Assembly (NCBI RefSeq): GCF_040807025.1
Contig: NC_090956.1
Location: 3,646,517 to 3,710,516, forward strand
From: Struthio camelus
Lineage: Eukaryota > Chordata > Aves > Struthioniformes > Struthionidae
Direction: 5' to 3'
Length of the DNA: 64,000 nt
The notes under the pieces: generated by a model
Told to the model about the DNA's origin: nothing
Seen by the model: only the letters and a program-made list of their open reading frames with translations
Databases searched by the model: none
Shown: piece after piece, positions 21,103-47,900 of the stretch
How positions within the stretch are numbered: the stretch's first letter is position 1
How the letters are laid out: each line of letters opens with the position of its first letter
Translations under genes and position numbers: made by a program

Positions 21103-24047
21103 AAAATGTCTGTACAAGTGGGGAGAATAGCCTGCCTACACACTGGGGACTCCTTGCCCAAGAGATGCTATAGGTCAGACCAGTTGTGTCCCACTCTCTC
21201 TCCAAGGGGCCAAGCCCCAACCAGTCAGTTTGAAAACTAAAAACACAGCAGAAGAGAAGCAGACTCAAAAGCGACTCCAGCAAGGAGCTTCGCCCGCCCT
21301 TCAGAAACGGCTGCCAACTCAGACCCACAGCACAGATTTGGGGTGGGGGAAGGCAAGGCAGAGCTCCCAAACGTGGCATGCAGGAATACAAAACTGAAAC
21401 AGGTACCCATGCGTGTACAGCCTGCACAAGGACTGGGATGAGGTGACGGTTTGTACCGGGCGAGAGGAAAGCCCTCAAGATGCCTTAATCAGCCTTAATT
21501 AGCCTTCAGTGGAGATAGAGCCAATACTCGTCCCATAGGGGTCACAGCGATCCCGCTGCTTTGGGAGCTCTGAAACAGCCCCCAAAAGGCAGGTTGCCTC
21601 CAGTTTCATTTTGAGTCGAGACACCAGAGTACAGTATCCGTATTGCAGAGGTAGGCTTAAAATCAGGAGGGGCGGGGGGAGGAAGGAGAGGGGAAGAGCA
21701 GGCTGCGCAGAGCGGAGACCTCTGGCGAGGAAGCGCAGGCAGCTCTGCCTCCTGCGACTCAGCAGCCGCAGCAAACACCGCCACCGGCAACAGAGCGAGC
21801 AGCACAGTCTAACGCCCTAGGAGGGCGCAGGGCATTCTCAGGACAAATCCAGAAAGACAATTAGAAACAGCCATTCCCAGGCATCCTGCTAGCAGATCTC
21901 TAGCTTGCCAAAGACGTTTTCAGATGCCAGCCGTAAAGAGGCAAAGGGATCGATACTCCCCGCATGCTGCTTTGCTAGCGGGGGAACGCCAAGCTTTCTG
22001 AAATAGGGGTTCTGCAGCCAAGAGCTGGCCTGAATTCTCTGCAGCAAGGTAGGAGGGCGAGGAACACCCGCTTCAAATGCTGTGATCTGAAAATAGCTTC
22101 TTTTTAAAAAAAAAAAAAAAAGTTTCAGAAGCAGCAGAAGCATGAACTTTTCAGATCTCTGGGCAGAAAAGGCAGAGTTCCTTCGAAGGACGGCCAAGAG
22201 GCTGTTCTCATTCCTCCACATCGAGCGGACAGGTCTCAGCCAGGAAGGCAATCTAACAACGAGAGTCAAAGGTAGGCACCAAGCGCCTCACCTACGAAGC
22301 CTCCCACAGATGGGCGCTGCGCTGAAGGTGACACTGACACTAACTCCATTTGCCTAGTACCGCTGCTAGATCCAGCCTTAGCAGTAACCCCAGCAGTCGA
22401 GTAGCAGGAGCTGCAGAAGTCACGGGGGGAACACCACACCAAAACCCCTTTTTTAGCAAACATGCTCGACTGCTAAGGAACAGTGCTCCAGGGAACAATG
22501 CCTTGGTTTTTTGACTGAGAGCTCCTCATGACAGCAGCAAACGGGTTTCAAAATATATTACATCTTTTTATTGCCAAGCGTGCAGACCATGAAGTGTGGG
22601 GAACACAACGCTACGGAAAACTACAATTTGAGGGAAGGCAAAGCAGTAAAAATTATTTAAAAATAAGACTACTCCTTATGACTGCCAGCACTTGGGTTCA
22701 AAGAATCAACTTGAGGAAGTTTCTTAAAGTAGGGTTCTAAATATGGTGTTGGGCCCCAAACTTTGAAAGCGCTGAGACTTCAGGCCATAGTAATGCAAAC
22801 CGGGTGGGAGAAGAAAAGGAAGAATGGACACTTTCTGACATTAACTCCACAGAGACAAAAGCCTGATTCTTCTCAGCATTTTCTGTAGCAACCAGAAGAC
22901 TCCCTGCCACAAGAATACACTCAATGTTAAGCAAGAAAGAGGCACACGACCAATGCAGTGCTGGCTGCTGGATACTCCTGAACTGACAGTGTCTCCTGGG
23001 CCAAACCAGAGCTTTGTAATGCCTTGCAGTGTTCCCACTCCCTAAGCCAGCCCCAGAGGGGAAGGACCATGGCCAAGCTGCCCAGTAGCCCTGAGGCCAC
23101 AGCAACGCCTGTTCCTGCAGCAGCTCCCAAGGCACGGGATATTCTGCCATCTCAACTCACTCCGCCTAGAAGGGGATCAAAAGCCAGTCCACCACACTGC
23201 CAGGCAGCAGAGGACGGCTCTTCCTCAAGGGGTCCCAAGACAGGCACCCTCACAAGCGCAGCCTCTCTCCTACACCTCTTTGCTATCTCCAGCTCCAGAA
23301 AGCAGCATGTTTTCAATGCAGTCGCTCACTCGGCAGTCCCTCGACTCCAATACGGACCTCAGGTTAACGCTAGACTGGCCTTACGGAAGCCAGGCAAGAC
23401 ACCAGCCATGTTTCCTCTCACCTCAAACAAAATACATCCCTGGTCAAACCAGCACTGGGAAACCAGAGTTTAGGTACATTCTTAATGGAGATGGCAGTAC
23501 AGGGACACAAGGCTGCGAGCCCAAGCTGGCTTGGGAACAGGGACTGGAAAGGAAATCTACAGCATTTAAAACTGGTACTAAAGTGCAACAAAAATGTCCT
23601 AAATCTTTTGTAATCAATTGCAGTAAGAAGGGTCTGCAAAGCTTCAAGCTTCCAGTTACTGTAGGGCACCCTTAAAACACAACCCAACAACAACTAGGTA
23701 ATAGCAGACCAAGGAGCCCTTTGGTGAAGCAAGGAACACGAGGCCACCACAGAGAATTTCAGCTCCTGGGGTCAAACATCATATTTAGAACATTTGAAAA
23801 GGAAGAAAGTTAAAGCAAAAAACAAAAATACAATTCTTGAATCTTGCGCAATGAAACACTTAAACTTTTTGGTGTTTTCAAAAAAAAAAATCCCAACAGA
23901 CAGCCTGGCATAACTTTATCTGCTTCCTAAGGGAGAGATGCCCATTTGACCCATGACTCAGGACATCACGTGCACTGGACATGTTCCATCCTCACGTATG
24001 TCTCAGCATTCCTCCATTCATAAAAACAAATTGCTAGATCCTTCCTG

Positions 24048-24053
24048 TTTATT
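24048..24053 (-). terminator. ALKBH5: Proximal ALKBH5 polyadenylation signal AATAAA
   Basis: Canonical hexamer about 120 nt after the stop codon. If used, it would make a UTR about 30-fold shorter than the distal site. Confidence 0.4.
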
Positions 24054-24173
24054 CTTCAGCCTGAAAGGAAAAACCAAAACTGAAGCTAGATGGAAGATAG
24101 CCAGAGGGAGGAGAAAGTTTTCACAGACTGGAGGCCAATCTCATCAGCTCCACGAGCCTGGAAAGTGCATTCC

Positions 24174-39155
<14,982 letters not shown>

Positions 39156-39175
39156 TCATGGCATCCGCTGCCCTG

Positions 39176-39587
39176 CTGGAAGAACCCCAAAGGGATGAGA
39201 GACAGAGCAATCAGTCAGGCTTCCAGGCCGGGCTCCCCTGACCCCTCCCAGCCCCGGGCTGGAGGAAGCACCAAGGCAGCCCCTACGTCCAGGCTGGGGC
39301 ACCTGGGCGCAGGCTGGCCCCGGGACCCCCAGCCGGGCCCATGCACCCGTCCAGGCCGTGCCCGAGCCACCCCCCCGCCAGGAGTTGCTGCTGGATGGGG
39401 CCACGGCAGATCCCTCTCCCGTGGGGCTCGGCACCGGGAAGGAGGCCGGGGAGAGCCCCAACGCCCTCTCCTCGGCGGGGCACCCCGAGGTGCCCCCCAC
39501 CCCCTGCGGCCACACCATCCCCTGGGGCTCCCCTCCCCGGGCGGGGGGAGGAGGGGGGGGTAGGGGAGCGGCTGACGCCAAACTCAC
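39176..39587 (-). other. ALKBH5: Probable ALKBH5 5' UTR intron
   Basis: The 5' site on the minus strand reads AAGCC then gtgagttt. The 3' site has a branch-like CTGAC, a pyrimidine-rich tract and ttcttccag. The ATG exon would then have about 100 nt of leader. Confidence 0.5.
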
Positions 39588-39915
39588 GGCTTGCCCGGGG
39601 CGGCGGCGAGGCGGGAGGCGGTCCCGGCGGCGACGGCGGCAGCGGGGGGGGGGAGAAAGGAGGGGGAACGGCGCACGCAGACAAAGCTGCCGGTGCCGGC
39701 GGCGGCGGAGGCGCGGCGCTCACGCGGCGGCCGAGCCTGGCACATGCCCAGCGGCGGCCCCGGCTCGGCGCGGCGCCCTGCCCGCTCCCGCCGCCGCGGC
39801 GCTGCCCATGGCGGGGGCCGGGCCGGGGGCGCGGGGCCGGGGCGGCGGCGGCAGCGCGGGGGCGGCGGCGGTACCGGGGTCTCGCGCAGCACTTCCCGCG
39901 GCGCGAGCTCCGCGC

Positions 39916-39923
39916 TACGTCAC
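39916..39923 (-). promoter_or_regulatory. CRE/ATF-like site GTGACGTA
   Basis: Minus strand GTGACGTA inside the ALKBH5 CpG island. One mismatch to the full TGACGTCA palindrome, with an intact TGACG half. Confidence 0.4.
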
Positions 39924-39986
39924 CAGGAGCCAGCCCGACATCCCGGATCACCGAGGGGGCCGCCTAGAGCGCCGGCCCGCCCCCGC

Positions 39987-39998
39987 TGCGCACGCGCC
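39987..39998 (+). promoter_or_regulatory. NRF1-like site TGCGCACGCGCC
   Basis: Matches the NRF1 consensus YGCGCAYGCGCR at all but the last base, in the ALKBH5 promoter island. Confidence 0.5.
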
Positions 39999-40267
39999 CC
40001 GCGGCCGCTCCGCCTCCTCTCTGCTCCTCTCCTCTCCTCCCCTCCCCCCTCCGCCGCCCGCCCCTCCCGCCGCCCCGACACAGCCGCCCGCGGCGCCCCC
40101 GCCGCCCTCCCGGCCACCGAGAGGCTCCGCCCGCTCCCGTGCGCGCGGCCCCGGGCGGGTAACGGCGCCGCACAGCAGCCTCTTCCTCCCTCCCCCCGCC
40201 GCCTCACGCCGTAACGGACACCGGCGGCGCCGCGCTCCCCCTCCCCCGGCTCCCCGGCTCGGCGCTG

Positions 40268-40272
40268 ATTGG
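40268..40272 (-). promoter_or_regulatory. ALKBH5: CCAAT box 1 of the ALKBH5 promoter
   Basis: ATTGG on the plus strand, that is CCAAT in the ALKBH5 direction, in the context GGCCAATCAG. Confidence 0.55.
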
Positions 40273-40320
40273 CCGCGCCGGCCCGGTGGGCGGGAGCGAG
40301 CGGGCCCCAGCCGGCGCCTG

Positions 40321-40325
40321 ATTGG
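40321..40325 (-). promoter_or_regulatory. ALKBH5: CCAAT box 2 of the ALKBH5 promoter
   Basis: A second CCAAT in the ALKBH5 direction (GGCCAATCAGG), 53 nt from the first. The shared GGCCAATCAG context suggests a functional NF-Y pair. Confidence 0.55.
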
Positions 40326-40494
40326 CCTTTCGGTGGCGGCGCGGGGGCCTCGCGGCCGCGGCGGCTCGCGCGGCGCGCGGACGGGGTGGGGTGGCCACCG
40401 CGGTGCCTGCGGGGCGGGGTGGGGGGGGGTGGGGAAGGGGGAGCGCTCCGCGGCGCGATCGCCCCCTGGCGGCCGGGGGGAGGCACCGGGGCAC

Positions 40495-41167
40495 CTCCGG
40501 CCCGGGGACACCGGGGACACCTGGGGGACCAGGGCACCGCCGGCCCGGGGGGCCAGGGGACACCTATGGGGACTGGGGACACCCAGGGACATCCAGGGAC
40601 ACCTAGGACAAAGCCAGCCCGGGGACACCAGGGACACCAGGGGGATCGGGGACACCCAGGGACACCTAGGGACACCCGGGTGACCAGGGACACCCATGGG
40701 GACTGGGGACACCCAGGGACACCTAGGGACACCCAGGTGACCAGGGACACCCATGGGGATCGGGGACACCCAGGGAGACCAAGGGGATCGGGGACACCCA
40801 GGGACACCCATGGGGACTGGGGACACCCAGGGGGACCAAGGGGATTGGGGACACCCATGGGGACTGGGGACACCCAGGGACACCCAGGACACAGCCAGCC
40901 TGGGGACGCCCAGGGACACCTAGGGGACCAGGGATACCCAGGGGGTCTGGGGACACCTAGTGACACCTGGGGGGGGGCCAGGGACACCCAGGGGGTCATC
41001 CAGGGCACCACCAGCCTGGGGACACCCAGGGACACCATGGCACCACCTGCCAGGGACACCCAGGGGACCAGGGACACTCAGGGCTCTGCCAGCCTGGGGA
41101 CACCCAGAGACATCCGGAGGTACCCAGGACACAGCCAGCCTGGGGACACCTGGGAGCACCCAGGACG
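40495..41167. repeat. GGGACACCC minisatellite between ALKBH5 and MYO15A
   Basis: About 670 nt of imperfect GGGGACACCCAGGGACACC-type units. Two near-identical blocks of about 57 nt (roughly 40,649-40,705 and 40,706-40,763) each hold CCTAGGGACACCC, GTGACCAGGGACACCCATG and GGGGA. The word GCCAGCCTGGGGAC or close variants recurs near 40,613, 40,895, 41,017, 41,087 and 41,138, showing a higher-order pattern. G and C are strongly strand-biased (G-rich on plus). Confidence 0.9.
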
Positions 41168-41364
41168 CAGGAGCCGGGGGGTCACCGCGCGGGCCTGGGC
41201 ACCCCACCCGGAGCAGGGCCAGCTCGGCCCCTGGGCACCCGCAGCCCCCAGCCGGCCCCAGCCCCCGGGGAGCCCGGCTCTGGGGTGCGACCATCCCGAC
41301 CGGGCTCTGGGGACCGGCCGAGCCCCGGGGGGTTCCCGGGCGCCCGGAGCGAAGAGGCAGCTCG

Positions 41365-41826
41365 CTGACTGCGGAGGATGTTTTAATCCTGCTCCAGCAA
41401 AGAATAAAATCTCCAAGCAGCAGCGAGCGCGAGACACAACCTCCCTTCTGGGCCTGGCCCGCTCGCGTGGCCAGGGGTTACCGACGCCTATAAACATCTG
41501 AGCGAAACTGCAGACGAGTACGGGCAGAGAGAGGCGGGCGAGGGACGCGGGAGGCCCGGCCAGCGCGCAGGTGCGTCGCAGCCCCGCTGGCGGCGGGGCC
41601 GCCGGCCCGAGAGGAACTCTTAATAAGTCACTAATGAAATAACCGACTATGTACAGGCAGTTCCGGGAAGCGATTCCCCGGAGGTGGCCACGGGCTGCCG
41701 GTAAAAATAAATGAAGGCGTCTGTATTCACCACGGAGCCCGTCCCGGGCACCCGTCGCGTCCGCGGCCCGCCGCGGTGCCGGCGGCGCGGCGTGGGTCCC
41801 GGCGGCTCCGTGGCACGCCGCGGGGC
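41365..41826 (-). other. MYO15A: MYO15A 3' UTR
   Basis: About 460 nt after the stop. The only good polyadenylation hexamer on the minus strand is ATTAAA at 41,382-41,387, which puts the end near 41,365. The distal end is inferred. Confidence 0.6.
41382..41387 (-). terminator. MYO15A: Likely MYO15A polyadenylation signal ATTAAA
   Basis: Common variant hexamer on the minus strand about 440 nt after the stop codon, with no AATAAA nearer. The minisatellite starts about 200 nt downstream. Confidence 0.5.
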
Positions 41827-41928
41827 TCAGAGCAGCGTGATCTCGCTGGGCGGCAGCGTGAGCCTCTTCTCCCGGGCGCACAGCAGGCTCTCCATGTGCG
41901 TGGCGATCACGCGGCACAGCTCCAGGCC
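41827..41928 (-). CDS. MYO15A: MYO15A last coding exon with stop and PDZ ligand
   Basis: 102 nt. Encodes [20 protein letters not shown] and [13 protein letters not shown], then TGA at 41,827-41,829. The terminal ITLL is the class I PDZ-binding ligand that recruits whirlin. Confidence 0.97.
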   Translation of the reverse strand, partial: GLELCRVIATHMESLLCAREKRLTLPPSEITLL

Positions 41929-44900
41929 CTGGGGGGCGACGGGGGGGGACGCTGGCTGGGGCTGCCTTCGTCCCAAAAACGCAAGCCCCTTACCCCGAGC
42001 AACCCGGGCATCACCGCAGCGCCCTCCGTCCGTGCGTGCTGAGGACGTGCTGGCTCTGTAGGAGCCCACGGGAGCCGTCCCCCTACCTGCTCCAGCTGCA
42101 GCTGGGTGATGCCCCGCGACAGCAGGTCCCCCAGCGCGATCTCCACGTAGGGGTAGCTGGAGCCAGCCGTGGGCCGCTGCGTCCGCGTCGACTGGATCTC
42201 CTTCAGGGAGAACTTTGCGACGGGCTCCTGGGGAGGCAGGCAAGGTGGCACGTGCGCCCAGCGCTGCCGGCACCCGCCGCCAGTCCCCCAGACCCACGGG
42301 TGCACGTGGGGCGCCGGGAACCCTCACGCATCCTGCAGGAGGGGGCAAGGGAGTAAAGGGGGTGCAAACGGGAGCAGCTATTTCATGCTCTCCAGGGTGG
42401 GCACGACCACACGCTGGCAACCCCCTCTGGCCTGCTGGGGCCAAACCTAGGAAACCTGCTCGGTTGGGAGAGGGAGATCTCACTGTGCCATTGCATTGCA
42501 CAGTGGTGGCTGCATAGCACACGGCTGGATGCATTGCACACTCTTGGTTGCATTGCACTCTCCCTCTTGCATTGCACGCTCTCGGTTGTGTCGCATGCTC
42601 TCAGTTTCATTGCATGCTCTCGGTTGCATTGCATGCTGCTGGGAGCATTGCACACAGCCTGGACCGGGCCTGCCAGGGGGCCAGAGCGCAGGGGGTCCCC
42701 GGCCAGGCAGTGTCTGTGGGACACCCTGCGGCCCCCTTGCCCCACACCTACGTGTGTCTCCTTGCTGAGGAAGTTGAGGCCGTTCTGGTTGACGGCCAGG
42801 ATGCAGGGCGAGACGATGGTGTTGTTGCTGCAGCTCTGGATGTAGAAGAAGGAGGAGCCGAACATGGGGTAGGCGCTCAGCAGCCCTGCAGGGAGGACAA
42901 GAGGGCACTGAGCACGCTGCCGGCTGGCACCCAGCGCCTGCCTGAGCCTTGGGGGTGGCTCGCACCCATGGGGTCTCTGGGGAAGGACCCACACCTGGAG
43001 AGAGCTGGGTCGGTTCACAGAGCCTCACACCATGGCAGGCTCTGGACCATGAGCAGGATTGGACCCAGGCCCAGCAAAGGGGCCCCATTGCAGCCTGCCA
43101 GGAAAGTCAATGCAAGAGCTCGGGGCCTGGGGACCAGCTTGCCTTGCCTCTGCGGGTCCTGCCTCCCATGGTGGCATCCTGCTGGCTCTGCCCCGTGGCA
43201 GGCTCCGTGCAGTGCCCCGTTCTCCACCTCCCGGGCCACCCGCGGAGGAGCCAGCTGTCAACACCGCCTCCCCAGCACCATCGCTTCCCCGGCACCATCG
43301 CATCCCAGGCAGCATCCCCCCGCTGAGCAGCATTGCTTTCCCCGGCAGCATCGCCGCGCCATCAGTGTCGGTGCCCCATGAGCATCGCCTCCCCGTCCCC
43401 GTCCCCGTCCCGCTCACCCAGGAACTGTGCCCTGGCCTGGTGGGCACTGAGCGCCTGAGCCTGCTGCATGTGCTGCGTCACCATGTGGAGCCAGGACTGG
43501 GCCTTCAGCAGACGGAAGAGCTGCGGGGGGACGTAGTCCTGCACCTCCCGCCTGCGGGGAGAGGGAGGTCAGGGCCGGTGCAGGCCAGCGGGTCCCCGCA
43601 GCAGGATGCTCCTGCGCACGCATCCCCCACTCCCTGCCGGCGGCTTCTCCCGGCTCGGACCGCGGGCAGCGCGCCCTCGCCCCAGGGGCAGGCACCTACG
43701 CGCTGGGCAGCCCGCGGCCGTCCTTGGCGCGGTGCTGCAGCGCGGCCAGCTTGGACGCTTGCTGGAAGTGCTGCTCTCCGGGCCTCGCGGGCGGCAGGAC
43801 GTTGAAGAGCCCCTTGCGATAGTCGGGGAGGACCTGGGGGCACAGAGCATGGGGCCGGGAGCAGGCACAGCGGCCTGGGAGCCCCCTGCGAGGGGACGTC
43901 CCCGACGCGCCTGCCGAGACTCGCGACCGGGGCCGGAGAGGGGGATGCTGCGGCGGGATGGGACGGGACGGGGCCGTCGCCCCGGGGCCAGCCGGTGACG
44001 TGGCCGTACCTGGTTGTAGTGCACGGTGACGTAGAGCTCGTTGTCGAACTTGAGGGGCTGGCTCCAGACCACGCGGCGGCACCAGAACGTGTAGCTGGCG
44101 TCGAGGCGCTCCGTCTCGGTGGCCACGTCCAGGATGTACTCGCTGCGGGTCAGGGGCCGGACGCTCTGCCCTGCGCGCGGCCCCCGGCGCCTTAGCGCGA
44201 CAGCCCGGCTCGGTGCACACCCTGACACCTCGGCCCTCCCTGCCGGCCCCTCACCTCTGTCGGTGACCACGAAGACGATGTATTCGTCGAAGGCCTCGGG
44301 GCGCTGCAGCCCCATCTCGGAGCACAGCTCCTCTATCACGTCCAGAGCCACCTGGGCGCAAAGACACACGGCTGGCACGGGGCCCGGGGCGGGCGTCATG
44401 CCCCCGTCATGCCTCAGGTCTCGTCCCGCACGGCTCCCTGGGGTCTCCGGAGATGCTGCGGGATTTCTGGAGACACCCCTTTCCCAGAGAGCAAAATCCC
44501 CCAGCCCGGGGAGAGCGGGGCCACCGCGAGCCCCCGCTGCGGCCGAGCACGCCGGCTGCCGATGGCGCCTGCCACCCCGTCCCCGACCGGCGAGCGGCCC
44601 GGCGTTACAGCGAGGGGCGAGCGCGTCAGCCGCGGGGCCGGGCCGTCCCCCCCAGCTCCCCTCCAACTCACCGAGCACGTCTTGATCTTGAGGTGCCTCT
44701 CGACGCCGCCGGGCAGGAGGAAGAGCTGGCGCTTGGCGCTGCGGCCAGCCTGCGCGGGACGGCACGTCAGCGCCCGGGGAGCCCCACCGCCCCCGGGCCA
44801 TCCCATGGGGACCACCCCACGTCTTGCCTGTCCTGCCACAGTGACCCAGGGTGTCCCTCCCTGCTGGCACCCAGCAGGGTCCCAGCTGGGGCCCCCCGAA

Positions 44901-47900
44901 AGCTCAGGCCACCCCCAAAGTGCCCCACTGGCACAGAGCCCCCAACCCATGCTGCAGCAGGGATGCAGCCTGCCTGATCTGGGGGGACGATTTAGCCCCC
45001 CCTGGAGTGATCCCCCCCCAGAGAGGAGCCCCCGCAAAGAGCCAGGGTCCCTGCGCCAGCAAGGGGCTGCAGCTCAGCCCCCGGTGGCATCCCCACAGCA
45101 GATCCCGAACCCACGGGGGGATCCTCAGCCCACGGGGGGATCCCGAGCTGGCATCAGCCCTGCCGCGTGCCCTGCGGGCGCCAGCGAACACCCCGGCTCA
45201 CCACCATGGCTTTGAGCTCCATGCTGCTGGGGAAGAGGCTCCGGCCGCCGAACTGCAGGGTTTTACGCAGGTTTTGCTCGCAGGCTTTGGAGATGCCTGG
45301 GGGAGAAAGAGCTCAGCGTGAGGGCAGCAGTGCTGGGGGTACGCGGTGTGCCGGCTTCCCGGCACCCCAGGGCTGGCAGGCAAGGACAGGCGCCAGGGGC
45401 TGAGCCGCGATGTTCGTTCTTCCCAGCTCTGCCAAAGCATCTCGGGAGCCTGGGACACCCCAGGGCGTCTTTCCCCCCCCCCCCCCGGGCACCCAGGGTG
45501 CTGGCGAATGCAAAGCCCCTACCCTGGAAAGGCAGCCCCGGGCGCCCACTGGTGTCCTGCAGGAAGGCCAGGAGGAAGGGCTTGAGCACCTCGGAGCACT
45601 TGTAGTAGGCGGTGAGGATGTAGAGCAGCCTCCAGCCCTTCTGGCAGCTGTCACTGCAGGGCAAAAGTTGGGGCTGAGCCCCCAGGGAAAGCCAGGGGTG
45701 CCCGCGGCACCCAGACGGCACCCACAGCCCCCAGGACCAGCGCAGCCCCCCAGTCACTGCCCGGTAGGGTGCAGGCTGCAAGGAGCGGGGTGCCCAGCCT
45801 GGCCCCTGGGTCTGCCCGGCAGGCCGGGTGGCTCAGCCCGGCTGGGCACACAAGTGCCCCCAGCGCCAGCCTCCGTCTGCCGCCCCAGCCCAGCGCCGGG
45901 TGACACCGGGACTCACGTCTTGGAGCTGGTGTTGTCCGTGATCTGCTTGACGATCTGGCAATACACCTCGTCCCGCAGGACCTCGTGCTCCGCGCACAGC
46001 TGGGGGAGAGGCGCAGGCTTGGACCGCGGCTGGGGACGTCCCCGTGGCCCCCCCGGCTGCCCCCCCCAGGGCTCCCTGGGGGCTCACGGCCCCGCACAGG
46101 ATTTACCTTGAGGATGGTGCAAACGGCGTCCAGCTCCGTCTGTCCCCTCAGAGGGTAGTCGCCCATGAACTTCATCACGGCTGGGGACAAGAAAGCCACC
46201 CGGTGACATGCTTGTCTCCATCCCTTCCCTTCGGGGCGGGAAACGTCCCGGGCTCCCCGAACAACCGCACATGGGGCAACGAGGCTGAAGGAGCTACAGA
46301 CCCTCTGGCCACCCTATCTCCCATCCGGGTCCCGTCCCAGACCCTGCTCTGAGGACGGGGGTCCAGGATGGCCCCGAGGGGCAGAGGGACCAGGGTGCTG
46401 GAGACCCCGTGCCGCAGCGGCAGGGCGGGCGGCTGCACCTACCTTGGAAAGTCTCTGCAGCCAGTTTGCTGACGCTGCTGTCGGTGAATTCGATGAGCGA
46501 CTCCTGGATGGGGGCCTGCGGGATGGGAGCGGGGGCGAGGGTCAGCGGCCGGAGCTGGGACAGCCCGCGGGGCAGGACGGGGACGCGGCCACCCAGCCCC
46601 TCGGCCAGGAGCAGCCAGAGGGACGAGCTGGGGGTTTGGAGAGGTCTCCAGGACACCGGGGACCCACAGGTGATGGCACAGCGAGGGACCGCCCAGGGCG
46701 AGGGACGGCACGCCACGACGAGCCCTGATGTTGCACGCTGCTGCCCTTCCTGCGGGGCAGCTGCGGGGACCCCAGGGTGCCCCGTTTCCCCCAGTACCTT
46801 GGTGAACTTCAGCATCTCCATGCCGTCCAGCAGTGCCCCAGCCCACTTGGCCTTCTGCCCGCAGGAGTCCCTAGGAGAGACGCCAGAGGGGAAGGGGAGC
46901 GGGTGGGCTGGCCTGGTGCCCCCGCTGCGGGCTGGCTGCGCCCTGCCGCCCGGGGACCGTCCGCCGGGCATCCCCGCTGCCCCACCGGGCACTCACGTCT
47001 GCCCTTGCCGCGCCGCCCGGAAATATTGCCGGGCGAAGCCCAGCATGGGGAAGGCCCCGCACAGCGGGACACCGTCCCCGGGGCGCTCGCCACCATCTCC
47101 CTCCGGGCCCTTGGCGAAGCCGGCGCTGGCAGGGGACGCCTGCGGAGAGAGGCGAGGGGGCCGTGAGCGCTCGGGCACGGCCGCGGCCGGCATCACGCAG
47201 GCTGATGGTCCTCTGGGACAGCACCCACCTCCGTTTTCCGGTCCAGCTTCCAGGCCACAGCAGTGGAGGCCACGGCCACGGCCGCCGAGGCTGCCACCTT
47301 GCCCTGCTTGCCCCTGGGCTCCTCTTTCCTGTCCGCCGGCAAGTGGACAAAGTCGGGGGCTGCGACGGGCTGGACGTACTCGGCCGGGAAGAGCCCTGAC
47401 CTGCCGTGGATGGCCCCGAACTTCCAGCCTGCGCCGGGCAGACGGGTCGGGAGCAGCCCCAGGCTGGCAGCCCCCCCCGGGTTTACCCCGAGGAAGCCTC
47501 TGCCCTGCTGGCTCCCACCCTGGCGCACGAGCTGGCAGCTCCGTGGCACCCACGAGCCCTTTCCGAGGAGCCTGGCCATGGCTTTAGGCTGGAAACAGCT
47601 GTGGTTTGGCACTGCTCGAGGCAAAGCGGCAGAGCCTGAGCCAGCGGGGACGTGGGGCAGCACCCAGCTGGTCTGCTGCCACCCAGGCGGGGAACGGCAG
47701 GGGAGCACGCCCCTGCGCTGGATGGGCATCAGAAGAGCCAAAAACATCCTGCTGGTGGGTAACAGAGGTGGGATCCTGCCCTGTGCATTGGCCCCAGGAT
47801 GGGACACAGCTCGAGGCGGCCGTACACACCCCAGGGTCACGCACACGGGGACAGCATGGCACTGCAGAGCCACCCACCGAAGTCCTGGGTGCCCGTCTTC

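Larger units (their letters stand above)
19345..24173 (-). other. ALKBH5: ALKBH5 3' UTR (about 4.8 kb)
   Basis: AT-richer DNA runs from the stop codon to an abrupt change to GC-rich sequence at about 19.34 kb. An AATAAA at 19,365-19,370 (minus) sits at that border. Further AATAAA signals at 24,048-24,053, 22,567-22,572, 20,408-20,413 and 19,635-19,640 could give shorter forms, and one at 19,163-19,168 could extend it. No exon or open frame in it looks real. That this is one continuous UTR is inferred from composition and signals only. Confidence 0.7.

Noticed and set aside
40269-41501. 410-codon plus-strand open frame (and similar minus-strand frames) over the ALKBH5-MYO15A gap
   Set aside because: The GGGACACCC repeat lacks stop codons in nearly all frames, so open frames arise automatically. 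The protein is a simple GDT/RDT repeat and no splice or initiation evidence supports it.
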